From the NCBI GenBank assembly GCA_002747255.1, contig PDUC01000030.1, positions 1 to 64,000 of the forward strand: a DNA stretch of 64,000 nucleotides. The letters run 5' to 3'. Source of the stretch: Acidobacteriota bacterium. GTDB lineage: Bacteria > Acidobacteriota > Holophagae > Acanthopleuribacterales > Acanthopleuribacteraceae. The notes under the pieces are model-generated. The model did no database searches, was not told the DNA's origin, and saw only the letters and a program-made list of their open reading frames with translations. This document shows positions 53,938-62,629 of the stretch, piece by piece (position 1 is the first letter of the stretch; each line of letters begins with the position of its first letter). The translations under genes were made by a program, and so were the position numbers.

Positions 53938-54523
53938 ACCAATTGTTCCGCAATCTCTTGTAAACAATCATTCACTTCGCAGTTCGCCCGCCTGTTTTTG
54001 CTTTATCGAAACTTGAGGCTGTTTTACTCAGACTGAGCTTGTCGGGCTCTTGGAACCCATTGGCAAAAGTCACGTAAAAAATATTTTTTTGGTATGTTTA
54101 TAAAGTATTTATAATGAAAGTAATAGATCTATCCTTGCTTCTAAATACTTGGTTTCCGATATTTGATCATGTATCTTTTTTGGGGGATTGTTATAATGGA
54201 GCGGATCGTGCAAGGGCGATTCACGAAAGAGGTCCGCGGTCACACCAATAACGATGCAGCTGTAAGCAAAGAGTCTGGTCTACAGTGGCTTTGACAGTCC
54301 GAACCCGGTATGGGTTCAATAGATCAGATGAAGTCCGGTTGAACAGTGAATTGAACTTCACCATTCAGTAGACAGGATGTCCATCCAGGCTGTGTTTTAA
54401 CTGGAAGTATCAACAGATGTTGGGCTTTGGAGTGTGAACACTTGGGTTTTTTCCATTGCAGGATCGCAGACACAGCTATCAGTTTTCGTGTTAACAGCTT
54501 AATTTACAATCGGAGGCAGACAA
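53938..54523. other. Long leader region upstream of pruA (about 590 bases)
   Basis: No protein gene. It contains an AT-rich promoter-like segment (-10 TATAAT at 54110-54115 with TTGGTA at 54089), an extended -10 at 54189-54197, and then about 250 bases with a series of short inverted repeats (54201-54237, 54260-54285, 54301-54317, 54346-54361, 54375-54386). The densest is GAACCC-5-GGGTTC at 54301-54317. The leader of pruA would be more than 300 bases long. No known riboswitch was recognised. Confidence 0.45.
54189..54197 (+). promoter_or_regulatory. Extended -10 promoter upstream of pruA
   Basis: TGTTATAAT is identical to the box upstream of the kinase gene at 31675-31683. No good -35. A second candidate -10 (TATAAT) lies at 54110-54115. 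Confidence 0.45.
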
Positions 54524-56149
54524 ATGTCGAACGCTTTTTTTAATGTACCAAGTCCTAAAAATGAACCAGTAAGGCAGTATGCGCCCAATTCACCGGAACG
54601 AGAGAGTCTCTTGGCGCGTGTGAAGGAAATGGCGGCTGAACACTATGAAATACCGCTGATCATTGGCGGGAAAGAGATTTTTACTGGAGATACAGATCAG
54701 TGTATCATGCCCCACAAGCATCAGCATGTGTTAGCAACCTACCATCGGGCATCTGAGAGCCACGTTGAATTAGCGATTAAAGAAGCGCGTCGAGCCTGGC
54801 TGAAGTGGTCTGAAATGCCATGGCAGGATCGCGCGGCTATTTTCCTGAAAATGGCAGACCTTCTTGCCGGCCCTTACAGAGACACGCTCAATGCTGCTAC
54901 CATGCTGGGACAGAGTAAAACAGTCTTCCAGGCGGAAATCGATTCGGCTTGTGAATTAATCGACTTTTTCAGATTCAATGTGAAGTTCATGGCAGATATT
55001 TATTCCGATCAGCCCGAGTCTTCCGCCGGCATGTGGAACCGCAGTGAATACAGGGCACTTGAAGGCTTTATCTTTGCCATTACGCCTTTTAATTTCACTT
55101 CAATTGCGGGCAATCTGCCCACCGCGCCGGCATTAATGGGTAATGTCGCTCTTTGGAAACCCTCTCACACAGCGGTGTACTCCGGCTATTTCCTGATGAA
55201 ACTCTTCAAGGAAGCCGGTTTACCTGACGGTGTCATTAACTTCGTTCCCGGTCCCTCTCCCAAAGTTGCCAAAGTGGCTATCGAATCGCCTGACTTCGCA
55301 GGTATTCACTTCACTGGAAGCACGGGCGTATTCCAGAAAATCTGGAATACCATCGGCAACAACATCAGCAATTACAAGAGTTACCCTCGTATTGTTGGAG
55401 AAACAGGCGGGAAAGATTTTATTTTTGCTCACGAAACAGCTGATCCGGAAGCGGTTGCGGTCGCTATTTTACGGGGCGGATTTGAATTCCAGGGCCAGAA
55501 GTGTTCCGCAGCATCGCGCATTTACCTGCCAACCAATCTCTGGGGCGCCGTCAAGAAGAAACTCATAGCGGATCTCGAGACTGTCAAGGTGGGCGATGTA
55601 ACCGATCTGGGTAATTTCATGGGAGCGGTCATCGACGATCGAGCTTTCAACAAGATCTCCGGCTACATCCAGCACGCCAAGGACAGCGACGATGCCGAAA
55701 TTATTTTCGGCGGGAATTGCAACGATGAAGTGGGCTATTTCATTGAACCAACCGTGATTCTCACTACCAATCCTAAATTCAAGACCATGGTGGACGAAAT
55801 TTTTGGTCCCGTTGTCACCATTTACCTGTATGATCCGGAGAATCTCGAAGAAGCACTCACTCTTTGCGATGAAACCTCACCTTACGCGTTGACCGGGGCC
55901 ATTTTTTCCAAGGATCGCTATGTGATTGGAGACATGGTCAAGAAACTGCGTCACGCGGCAGGTAACTTCTACATTAACGACAAACCAACTGGTGCCGTCG
56001 TTGGTCAGCAACCATTTGGCGGCGGTAGAGCCAGCGGTACAAATGACAAAGCCGGTTCGGCACTCAACCTGACTAAATGGATAAATGCACGAACGATTAA
56101 AGAAACCTTTGTACCTCCGACCAATTACCGCTATCCTTATATGGACTGA
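54524..56149 (+). CDS. pruA: L-glutamate gamma-semialdehyde (P5C) dehydrogenase
   Basis: A 541-residue NAD-dependent aldehyde dehydrogenase of proline catabolism, oxidising glutamate semialdehyde to glutamate. The stand-alone (ALDH4A1-like) form is indicated by length and by AITPFNFTSIAGNLPTAPAL, ETGGKDFIF, the nucleophile Cys at about 327 in FQGQKCSAASR and DEIFGPVVTIY. Proline dehydrogenase is not in the window. GGAGG lies seven bases before ATG 54524. A long, possibly structured leader precedes it. The next gene follows after 19 bases and may share the transcript. Confidence 0.95.
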   Translation: MSNAFFNVPSPKNEPVRQYAPNSPERESLLARVKEMAAEHYEIPLIIGGKEIFTGDTDQCIMPHKHQHVLATYHRASESHVELAIKEARRAWLKWSEMPWQDRAAIFLKMADLLAGPYRDTLNAATMLGQSKTVFQAEIDSACELIDFFRFNVKFMADIYSDQPESSAGMWNRSEYRALEGFIFAITPFNFTSIAGNLPTAPALMGNVALWKPSHTAVYSGYFLMKLFKEAGLPDGVINFVPGPSPKVAKVAIESPDFAGIHFTGSTGVFQKIWNTIGNNISNYKSYPRIVGETGGKDFIFAHETADPEAVAVAILRGGFEFQGQKCSAASRIYLPTNLWGAVKKKLIADLETVKVGDVTDLGNFMGAVIDDRAFNKISGYIQHAKDSDDAEIIFGGNCNDEVGYFIEPTVILTTNPKFKTMVDEIFGPVVTIYLYDPENLEEALTLCDETSPYALTGAIFSKDRYVIGDMVKKLRHAAGNFYINDKPTGAVVGQQPFGGGRASGTNDKAGSALNLTKWINARTIKETFVPPTNYRYPYMD

Positions 56150-56168
56150 TTGAACACAGGGTCCTTGC

Positions 56169-57290
56169 ATGTCAATTTCCGGTAATCTATCCACAATGAA
56201 TCTTTCCGAGATTCTTCAATGGCTTAAATTAGGTCAGAAGACCGGAACTCTGCTAATTGCCACCGAAGAAATTACAAAGGAAGTTTACTTTAAAGGAGGA
56301 AATGTCTGTTCGGCATCTTCCTCCGACCCTTCCGAATTTACGGGCCAATTCCTGCTGAACTCGAACAAATTGTCCGAAAGACAGTTAAAAGTAGCCTTAG
56401 ACATGCAAGGCCGTGACAATGAAATGCTCGGAAGCATTTTGTTAAAGCAGAATATTCTTTCAAACGACGAGTTGCTCAAAGTCCTAAGACAGGTTTCAGA
56501 GGAAATTATTTACGATCTCTTTCTCTGGAACGAAGGCAAATTTGAATTCAAAGATGGATCACTTCCGGCCAGGGATATGATCCAGTTTGATCTTGACATA
56601 ACACATTTAATTCTGGAAGGGGTGCGCCGATCGGATGAATGGACGCGAATTCGGGAGGTTTTCCCCAATGAAGAAGTGGTTCTGAAATTGGTCTTGCACA
56701 ACGTCATCGGCAGCTTACCGTTGTCTGCCAATGAGGCGATGCTTCTTCGCCTGGTGGATGGTAAGCGCAACATGAAAGCCATCGCATTGGAAGTGCGCTC
56801 CAACTTGTTCAATGTGGCTCGTGCTTTTTTCGATCTCTACCAGTCGAAATTGGTCGAGGTTGGCGATTATTCACAAAACTACATTGAAACATCGGGCTCC
56901 GAAGAGAGAGATCCGGCAAGGAATCAAATTCACAAAATAGATAAATACATTGAAACTGGAAAGCTCGACCGAGCGAGACGCGAAATTGAGCGATTGAGAA
57001 TTACCCACCCCAATCATCCCAGATTGAGCAGTCTCGATGAAAACTGTCAGGAGAAAGTCCTTGAAACGACAGCTAAAAAAATGATCAATTTTGCCGCGGT
57101 CCCCAATCTCAACATGGCCATCGATGATATTACAAAGTTGCCGTTATCACCCGAAGAGGGGTTCATTATTTCAAGAATCAATGGTATTTGGGATGTCCAG
57201 TCTATCATTAAAATAGCCCCGTTTGATGAAACGGTATCTTTGAAAACATTTAAAAAATTTCTTGATGATGGAGTAATAAAGTTTAAATGA
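56169..57290 (+). CDS. DUF4388 (PATAN-like) protein
   Basis: A 373-residue cytoplasmic protein beginning with a DUF4388 domain (SGNLSTMNLSEILQWLKLGQKTGTL, EVYFKGGNVCSASSSDPSE) and followed by a helical region with LDMQGRDNEMLGSILL. Two further DUF4388-like or winged-helix stretches occur at about 185-240 and 320-373 (EGFIISRINGIWDVQSIIKI). In myxobacteria and Acidobacteriota such proteins accompany MglA-type GTPases, kinases and polarity systems; the function is unsettled. The start ATG 56169 has a poor ribosome site. The stop overlaps the next start (ATGA). Confidence 0.8.
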   Translation: MSISGNLSTMNLSEILQWLKLGQKTGTLLIATEEITKEVYFKGGNVCSASSSDPSEFTGQFLLNSNKLSERQLKVALDMQGRDNEMLGSILLKQNILSNDELLKVLRQVSEEIIYDLFLWNEGKFEFKDGSLPARDMIQFDLDITHLILEGVRRSDEWTRIREVFPNEEVVLKLVLHNVIGSLPLSANEAMLLRLVDGKRNMKAIALEVRSNLFNVARAFFDLYQSKLVEVGDYSQNYIETSGSEERDPARNQIHKIDKYIETGKLDRARREIERLRITHPNHPRLSSLDENCQEKVLETTAKKMINFAAVPNLNMAIDDITKLPLSPEEGFIISRINGIWDVQSIIKIAPFDETVSLKTFKKFLDDGVIKFK

Positions 57291-58408
57291 AAAAAGATCA
57301 GCAGCCTTTACCCAGAAGAGAGTTTAATCTGGACCAGGTGGACTTGCGTTCAGATGTAACAGTGGACCGCTTTAAGGAGCCGGAAGTTGAAGAGAAAAAG
57401 GTGCATAAAGCCAATCGAACGCGTGAGTTGTTTTTCTCTGCGCTTTTGAACCTGATTCTGGCTGCCGGAATAGGCTATCTCGTCTGGGAACGTCAGCAGT
57501 GGCAAGCTAATGCCCATGCTGAGATGAAAAAGGTGAGGAGTGAACTCCAGACTCAGTTAGAAGAATTAAAGGCAGCTCGGGAGCGGGTTGCTGAATTAAA
57601 AGGGAACAACAAACAGCTTGAAAAAAAGGGAACCTCTTTATCCAATAAAGAAAAGAATTTGAATTCAAGCGTTCAAAAATACAAAAAAGAGCTGGGCCTG
57701 TACAAGACGGAAAACAGCTCTTTAAAGAAAAAACAAGCTGGCTTAAAGAAGGAAGTAGCCAGTCTTAAAAAGAAATACAACAGCTTGAAGTTGAAGTCGA
57801 AGAAAAAAGAAAAGGAGTTGACGACGGCGCTTGAAAACTCAAAGGCAGAATTCATTGACAAAGCCAATGAGCATCAGGTGAAAGTTGACGGTTTACAGAA
57901 CAGCATCAACCAACTTCAGTCCGAACGCGTTGCTTTAAAGCGAACGGTAGATCAGTACAAGCAACAAATTGAAGAAGAAGCACGTGCCGGGAAAGCGGCC
58001 ATGCGTCAACAGGGGAGTCTGGTTAGTGAGAACCGGAGTCTGAAGAGCCAGCTGAAGAAAATTGAAAAGAAAAATGAACAATTAACAAGAGAAATTAAAG
58101 ATTTAAAAGAAGTTACAACTGGTGAGCTAATTCCCTTTTCTTCTGAAATTATCATGCCGGTTCCCCACTACAAGGAACCCGTTCCCAAAGGTGTCAAGTG
58201 GCCAAAAGGCTCGGATGTCGTTGTGGTCCATATGCTCATAAACGAAGCGGGTGCAGTTGCCGAAATTTTCTATCCTCACGGTCAGTTCATCGATGCTTCC
58301 TTCAAATCCATCATGAGCCCCAATCTTTTCAAATGGAAATTCTCGCCGCCCAAATACCGCAACATGAATGTCAAAGCCTGGATTCCAGTAGTAATCCGGG
58401 AACCATGA
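57287..58408 (+). CDS. Membrane-anchored coiled-coil protein with TonB-C-like end
   Basis: A 373-residue protein: charged cytoplasmic N-terminus, one helix at about 45-63 (LFFSALLNLILAAGIGYLVW), a long Lys/Glu-rich coiled coil (about 65-280), and a C-terminal domain. That domain (VVVVHMLINEAGAVAEIFYPHGQFIDASF, then LFKWKFSPPKYRNMNVKAWIPVVI) matches the TonB C-terminal pattern. Topology is N-in with a periplasmic coil, like TonB or TolA. No ExbB/ExbD or TonB-dependent receptor is adjacent. It overlaps DUF4388 by four bases and dnaG by four bases. Confidence 0.75.
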   Translation: MKKDQQPLPRREFNLDQVDLRSDVTVDRFKEPEVEEKKVHKANRTRELFFSALLNLILAAGIGYLVWERQQWQANAHAEMKKVRSELQTQLEELKAARERVAELKGNNKQLEKKGTSLSNKEKNLNSSVQKYKKELGLYKTENSSLKKKQAGLKKEVASLKKKYNSLKLKSKKKEKELTTALENSKAEFIDKANEHQVKVDGLQNSINQLQSERVALKRTVDQYKQQIEEEARAGKAAMRQQGSLVSENRSLKSQLKKIEKKNEQLTREIKDLKEVTTGELIPFSSEIIMPVPHYKEPVPKGVKWPKGSDVVVVHMLINEAGAVAEIFYPHGQFIDASFKSIMSPNLFKWKFSPPKYRNMNVKAWIPVVIREP

Positions 58409-60219
58409 ATGAGGATATTCGGCAGCAAATAAAGGACGCGCTGCCCCTTTCCACCATCGTTAGCCGCTATGTGCCCTTGAAAAAAAAGGGGAACAGGCTC
58501 CTGGCTTGCTGTCCTTTTCACAGTGAAAAAACGCCCTCGTTTTCCGTTAACGATCAAAAGGGCTTTTACTATTGTTTTGGTTGCAAGGTAGGCGGGGATC
58601 ACTTCAAGTTCATTCAGTCGGTGGAAAACCTCGAGTTTTACGAAGCTCTGGAGTTCCTCGCGGATCTGGCCGGAATGGAACTTCCAAAGAGAGGTCACTT
58701 TGGGCCGGATCGTAAAACGGTTGAAATCTATCGCCAGATCAACGAACAGGCTGTGGAATTTTATGAAAAACAACTGAACCAGCATCAACAGGCCAGAGCT
58801 TACCTTGAAAAACGCGGTATACAAGCCAGTACCCGGAAATTGTTCCGGCTGGGAGTGGCTCCCAGTCAATGGGACTTGCTTTATCAAACAATGAAAGACC
58901 GTTATCCTGCGGAAGTCCTGCGGCAATGCGGACTTTTCAGGGAAAAAAACGGCAGGCATTACGATCTATTTAACCGGGGTCGAATTATTTTCCCTATTTT
59001 TGATGTACACGGTCATGCCGTGGCGTTTGGTGGACGGTTAGTTGAAGGCGAAGGCCCGAAATACATTAACTCACCTGAGACGCCTATCTACACCAAGGGA
59101 AAGCATGTCTACAATCTGAACTTCGCCAGACCCTTTTTAAAAAAAGGACAGGATCTGGTCGTAGTGGAAGGGTACATGGATGTGATTCAAATTTATCAGG
59201 CGGGGATAGGCGCGGTGGTTGCCCCTCTGGGCACAGCTTTCACCGCGGATCAAGCGCGTCTGGCAAAGCGCTATGCCAAAAGTGTGGTTTTGAGTTTCGA
59301 TGGAGATCGCGCGGGTTTCAGCGCGGCTCGAAAAACCATTGACGCCCTGCTCGTTCAAGATCTGGACACCAGGGTCATGTCGCTCCCCAAGGGGATGGAT
59401 CCCGATGATTTCATTCTCGAGAAGGGAGTAGAGGCCTACGGCAAGCTCGTTAAGGATGCCGCTGATTTTTTTGATTTTCTGTTTTCTTATTTCCTTCAAG
59501 ACAGCGGTGGAACAGAGCGGGAGATGACACCCCGACAGGTCAGTACGCTTATTCGGGAATGCGTTCCAAGTATGTCTCTCATTAAAGACCCCGTTATCAA
59601 AGAGTCCTATTTCAGGAAATTATCAGAGCGAACAGGTGCCTCCCTGCGTTCCATCAAGCACATTTTGCTGGAAAACAAGAAGCCAAACAAACAGTCCGAA
59701 AAACAGGGTGAAGCACACTTTGATCACCACAGGCAGGAACAGGTCAAACCTCTGGCACTTATCGAAAAAGAGTTAATTCGACTGCTCTTGAGAGTATCGG
59801 ACTTCTCCATGGCATTAAACGAGCAGGAACAGAGTCTCTTTGATGACTATCTCAAACAGTTTTTTGAAGAGAGAAGGGGCGTATGGGCCTTTTTAAGGGA
59901 AGAGGGCGAAGAAAAAATGGACCTGCTCAAGGAGATGCCCGATTCGCTGTCTCATGAGTTGAGAGAGCTCTACCTTGAAGATGAAAACGCGGTTGGTGAA
60001 GACAGGGAACTTGTTGATCAAATCCGCTCTCTCTATTTTGATCTCACCATCTGGTATCTGGAACGACAGAGTCAAAAACTCTCCGAACAGAGACAGCGAC
60101 TGCCTGATTCTGATTTCCAGAGAAGAGCTGAATTTTCGGCCAATAAAGCCAAAATTGAAAAAAAGATCAGGGTACTCAGAGAACAGATTCGCAGACAAAA
60201 GGGAAGGAGTTATGGCTGA
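58405..60219 (+). CDS. dnaG: DNA primase
   Basis: A 604-residue primase that makes RNA primers at replication forks. The N-terminal CHC2 zinc site is in CCPFHSEKTPSFSV...FYYCFGCK. The TOPRIM core has VVVEGYMDVIQIYQAG and SFDGDRAG, and a helical C-terminal DnaB-interaction region follows (about 440-604). The start is ATG 58405 (MNEDIRQQIKDALPLS), overlapping the previous stop; the longer open frame upstream lies inside the TonB-like gene. Unlike the common rpsU-dnaG-rpoD operon, no rpsU or rpoD flanks it. Confidence 0.95.
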   Translation: MNEDIRQQIKDALPLSTIVSRYVPLKKKGNRLLACCPFHSEKTPSFSVNDQKGFYYCFGCKVGGDHFKFIQSVENLEFYEALEFLADLAGMELPKRGHFGPDRKTVEIYRQINEQAVEFYEKQLNQHQQARAYLEKRGIQASTRKLFRLGVAPSQWDLLYQTMKDRYPAEVLRQCGLFREKNGRHYDLFNRGRIIFPIFDVHGHAVAFGGRLVEGEGPKYINSPETPIYTKGKHVYNLNFARPFLKKGQDLVVVEGYMDVIQIYQAGIGAVVAPLGTAFTADQARLAKRYAKSVVLSFDGDRAGFSAARKTIDALLVQDLDTRVMSLPKGMDPDDFILEKGVEAYGKLVKDAADFFDFLFSYFLQDSGGTEREMTPRQVSTLIRECVPSMSLIKDPVIKESYFRKLSERTGASLRSIKHILLENKKPNKQSEKQGEAHFDHHRQEQVKPLALIEKELIRLLLRVSDFSMALNEQEQSLFDDYLKQFFEERRGVWAFLREEGEEKMDLLKEMPDSLSHELRELYLEDENAVGEDRELVDQIRSLYFDLTIWYLERQSQKLSEQRQRLPDSDFQRRAEFSANKAKIEKKIRVLREQIRRQKGRSYG

Positions 60220-60652
60220 TTTACTCCCGTTTGAAATCTTTCTTCAAAGTCAGTTTGTCTTTTCCATGGCGGTTGTGAACCATAACAAGCCCCACTCCGC
60301 ACCCTGCTTTTATGTTTTCAGACCGGAAGCCGGCGAATTGATCTTTGTTTCCAGCCCCGATACCCTCCACATGCAGGCAGCCATGACTTCCGATTGGGTT
60401 GCCGGTTCAGTCTACCGTTCCACCGAAACGGTCGAGGAGATTCAGGGTGTGCAGTTTCGGGGAAAACTCAAAGTTCTCAGTGATCGTGAAGAGCAAACTG
60501 CACGCCATCGCTTTACGCGCAGGTTCCCCTATCCCGTGCCGGAGGGTACGAAAAGCTGGTGCCTGGAGCTTCTTTGGGTCAAGTTTACGGATAACACCAG
60601 GGGCTTTGGATTTAAAGAAATATGGACCCGATCAGGGGATGGGCGGTTTTAG
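60212..60652 (+). CDS. YhbP/UPF0306-like FMN-binding (PNPOx-like) protein
   Basis: A 146-residue protein of the split-barrel pyridoxamine-phosphate oxidase fold. GVQFRGKLKVL, RFTRRFPYPVPEGTK and the terminal FTDNTRGFGFKEIWTR align with my memory of E. coli YhbP (UPF0306, 147 residues). The substrate is unknown; FMN or related cofactor binding is inferred. ATG 60212 lies inside the dnaG end (eight-base overlap); the AGGAG is only two bases away. It converges with, and overlaps by 21 bases, the small minus-strand gene. Confidence 0.78.
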   Translation: MADLLPFEIFLQSQFVFSMAVVNHNKPHSAPCFYVFRPEAGELIFVSSPDTLHMQAAMTSDWVAGSVYRSTETVEEIQGVQFRGKLKVLSDREEQTARHRFTRRFPYPVPEGTKSWCLELLWVKFTDNTRGFGFKEIWTRSGDGRF

Positions 60653-60802
60653 TTCTTCTTCCCAGATAAAGGGATCTTCGCGTTCCTCTGAAGGTTCAGG
60701 ATCTGGAAAAACAACCAGAACGTGAACGGGACCCGTTGTATCTGGAAAAGTGAAAAGAAAATCAATTTGACCGTTTTCGTAAATTGCCTGTAGTGCTTTC
60801 AT
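60632..60802 (-). CDS. Small 56-residue protein coupled to the comM-like gene
   Basis: The ATG (60802-60800) directly follows the TAA of the comM-like gene, with AGGAGG five bases upstream inside that gene, a strong coupled initiation site. The protein opens MKALQAIYENGQIDFLFTF, then TGPVHVLVVFPDP and an acidic tail EEREDPFIWEEEL. This opening resembles small MKAIQA-YENG-type proteins, some annotated as antitoxin-like; the similarity is from memory and no toxin is adjacent. The stop at 60632 overlaps the yhbP-like gene by 21 bases on the opposite strand. Function unknown. Confidence 0.7.
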   Translation of the reverse strand: MKALQAIYENGQIDFLFTFPDTTGPVHVLVVFPDPEPSEEREDPFIWEEELKPPIP

Positions 60803-62356
60803 TTATGCCTCCTGTGCCTGTTTGAAGTGAACGTTGTTCTTTTTGTCGAATTGTCTGTAATTAAATGCTTCCCGAATGTGATCTGTTTGTATGTCTCTAC
60901 TGTCTTCAAGATCAGCAATGGTGCGGGCGATCTTGAGAATCTTGTCGTGTGCCCGACTGCTGTACCCAAGACGCTCCACTGAATTGATGAGCATGTTGGC
61001 CGTTTTGTCATCCAACTGACAGTGGAGATGGGTTTCCCTGCTCGACATGGTGCTGTTGGTTGTAAGCGATGTTTCAAACCTTTTGAGTTGAATTTTCCTG
61101 GCTGCAAGCACCCTTTTGCGAATTTGAGTGCTGCTCTCGGAGGGCGGCAGTTTTCGAATGGATCGCAAACTGATCGTGGGTACTTCAACTTGAAGGTCGA
61201 TGCGGTCCAGCAGAGGTCCTGAGATTCTGGATCGGTATTGGTTGATTTGATGGGGATTGCATTCACATCTGTTCTTGGGATCACCTTTCCAGCCGCAGGG
61301 ACAGGGGTTCATGGCCGCGATGAGCATGAAATCCGCCGGAAAAGTGATTTGCTGGCTGGCACGGCTGATGGTCACTTTTCTGTCTTCAAGCGGCTGTCTC
61401 AAGACCTCCAGCACCATGCGCGGGAATTCCGGGAACTCATCGAGGAATAAAACGCCTTTGTGAGCCAGGGTTACTTCACCGGGACGGGGAAACGTGCCGC
61501 CGCCGATCAGGGCAATGGGGCTGGCTGTGTGATGAGGAGCGCGATACGGTCTCTTCAGCATGACACCCTGTCCTGACGGCAGTTTTCCAGAGCAGCTGTA
61601 AACACGTGTGACTTCAATAATCTCATCAGTTGAAAGGGACGGCAGAATACTGGTAATTCTCTTGCTCAACATGGACTTACCCGAACCTGGCGGTCCAAAC
61701 AGCAGAAGATTGTGCGATCCGGCAGCGGCGATTTCAATGGCTCTCTTGGCCATGGCCTGCCCTTTGACCTCACTGTAATCCAGATGATGTGAAGACGGTT
61801 CTTTCATTTGATCTTTGAGAGACGCGGTGACCGGTTTGCGGGTGTGCCTTCCTCTCAGGAAATCAACAGACTGCGAGAGCGAATCAAATTCATATATTTC
61901 CAGCCCCTCGATGAGTGCGGCCTCAAAACCGTTTCCCCTTGGCAGGAATAGCCGTTTCATACCCTCACGTTTAGCGAGTTCGGCAATGGCCAGAGCGCCT
62001 TTGATTGGCCTTAGAGAACCATCCAAGGCTATTTCTCCGGCAAACAAGGTGTGTTCCAGTTGATCCGTTTTAACGAGACCCTTGGCGCAAAGAATGCCGA
62101 TAGCCATGGGGAAATCGAAAAGCGGGCCTTCTTTTTTGAGATCAGCCGGGCTTAGATTGACGACAATCATGTCATCCATAAGACTGAAACCGCTGTTGGT
62201 GATAGCCGGTATGAGCCGGTCTTTTGCTTCCCTTGTGGCCGCATCAGGTAAGCCGACGATGTTGATACAGAGCTTCCACGGACGCACGTCCACTTCCACG
62301 GTCACTCTGGACGCAGAAACACCTACTGGGCAAGCGCAGTTTGTAATTGAGATCAT
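60803..62356 (-). CDS. ComM/YifB-family Mg-chelatase-like ATPase
   Basis: A 517-residue AAA+ protein; ComM promotes branch migration during natural transformation, and YifB relatives are widespread. The N-terminal Lon-like domain (VTVEVDVRPWKLCINIVGLPDAATREAK) is followed by Walker A LLFGPPGSGKSMLSKR, the HTASPIALIGGGTFPRPGEVTLAH block, Walker B VLFLDEFPEF and a C-terminal zinc-type region (NPCPCGWKGDPKNRCEC). Start ATG 62356 is preferred because AAGG lies about eight bases upstream; ATG 62365 abuts that site. No other competence gene is near. Confidence 0.92.
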   Translation of the reverse strand: MISITNCACPVGVSASRVTVEVDVRPWKLCINIVGLPDAATREAKDRLIPAITNSGFSLMDDMIVVNLSPADLKKEGPLFDFPMAIGILCAKGLVKTDQLEHTLFAGEIALDGSLRPIKGALAIAELAKREGMKRLFLPRGNGFEAALIEGLEIYEFDSLSQSVDFLRGRHTRKPVTASLKDQMKEPSSHHLDYSEVKGQAMAKRAIEIAAAGSHNLLLFGPPGSGKSMLSKRITSILPSLSTDEIIEVTRVYSCSGKLPSGQGVMLKRPYRAPHHTASPIALIGGGTFPRPGEVTLAHKGVLFLDEFPEFPRMVLEVLRQPLEDRKVTISRASQQITFPADFMLIAAMNPCPCGWKGDPKNRCECNPHQINQYRSRISGPLLDRIDLQVEVPTISLRSIRKLPPSESSTQIRKRVLAARKIQLKRFETSLTTNSTMSSRETHLHCQLDDKTANMLINSVERLGYSSRAHDKILKIARTIADLEDSRDIQTDHIREAFNYRQFDKKNNVHFKQAQEA

Positions 62357-62629
62357 GTGAATCATCCTTTCTATCAGGATGACTGCTTAACTTTTCGATA
62401 AGCTAATAATAAGCCCAAAGATTCCAATCGTCAAGCACTTTTCAGTACGGGATATGCGGTAGCCAATCCTGGAAATCCACTTTAAATATTTGAAAAGAAC
62501 AGGCAGAATGACCATCGATAAGATCCGTTGTTACGTGTTTGAAGGTAGCCGACCCTGGCTTCTTCTGTCTTGTTGTCTTCAGGCTTTTTTTACCGTATGC
62601 AAAAACAGGTTGACCTGGCAGATGCACGT

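Noticed and set aside
54301-54317. tRNA T-arm-like GAACCC/GGGTTC repeat before pruA
   Set aside because: No acceptor, D or anticodon arm can be drawn around it; reported only as part of a possible leader structure.
59975-60211. Long N-terminal extension of the yhbP-like frame
   Set aside because: It lies inside the dnaG coding region; homologues begin at the MADLLPF equivalent (60212).
62442-62627. 61-codon minus-strand ORF between the comM-like and hydantoinase genes
   Set aside because: No ribosome site and no similarity; treated as intergenic.
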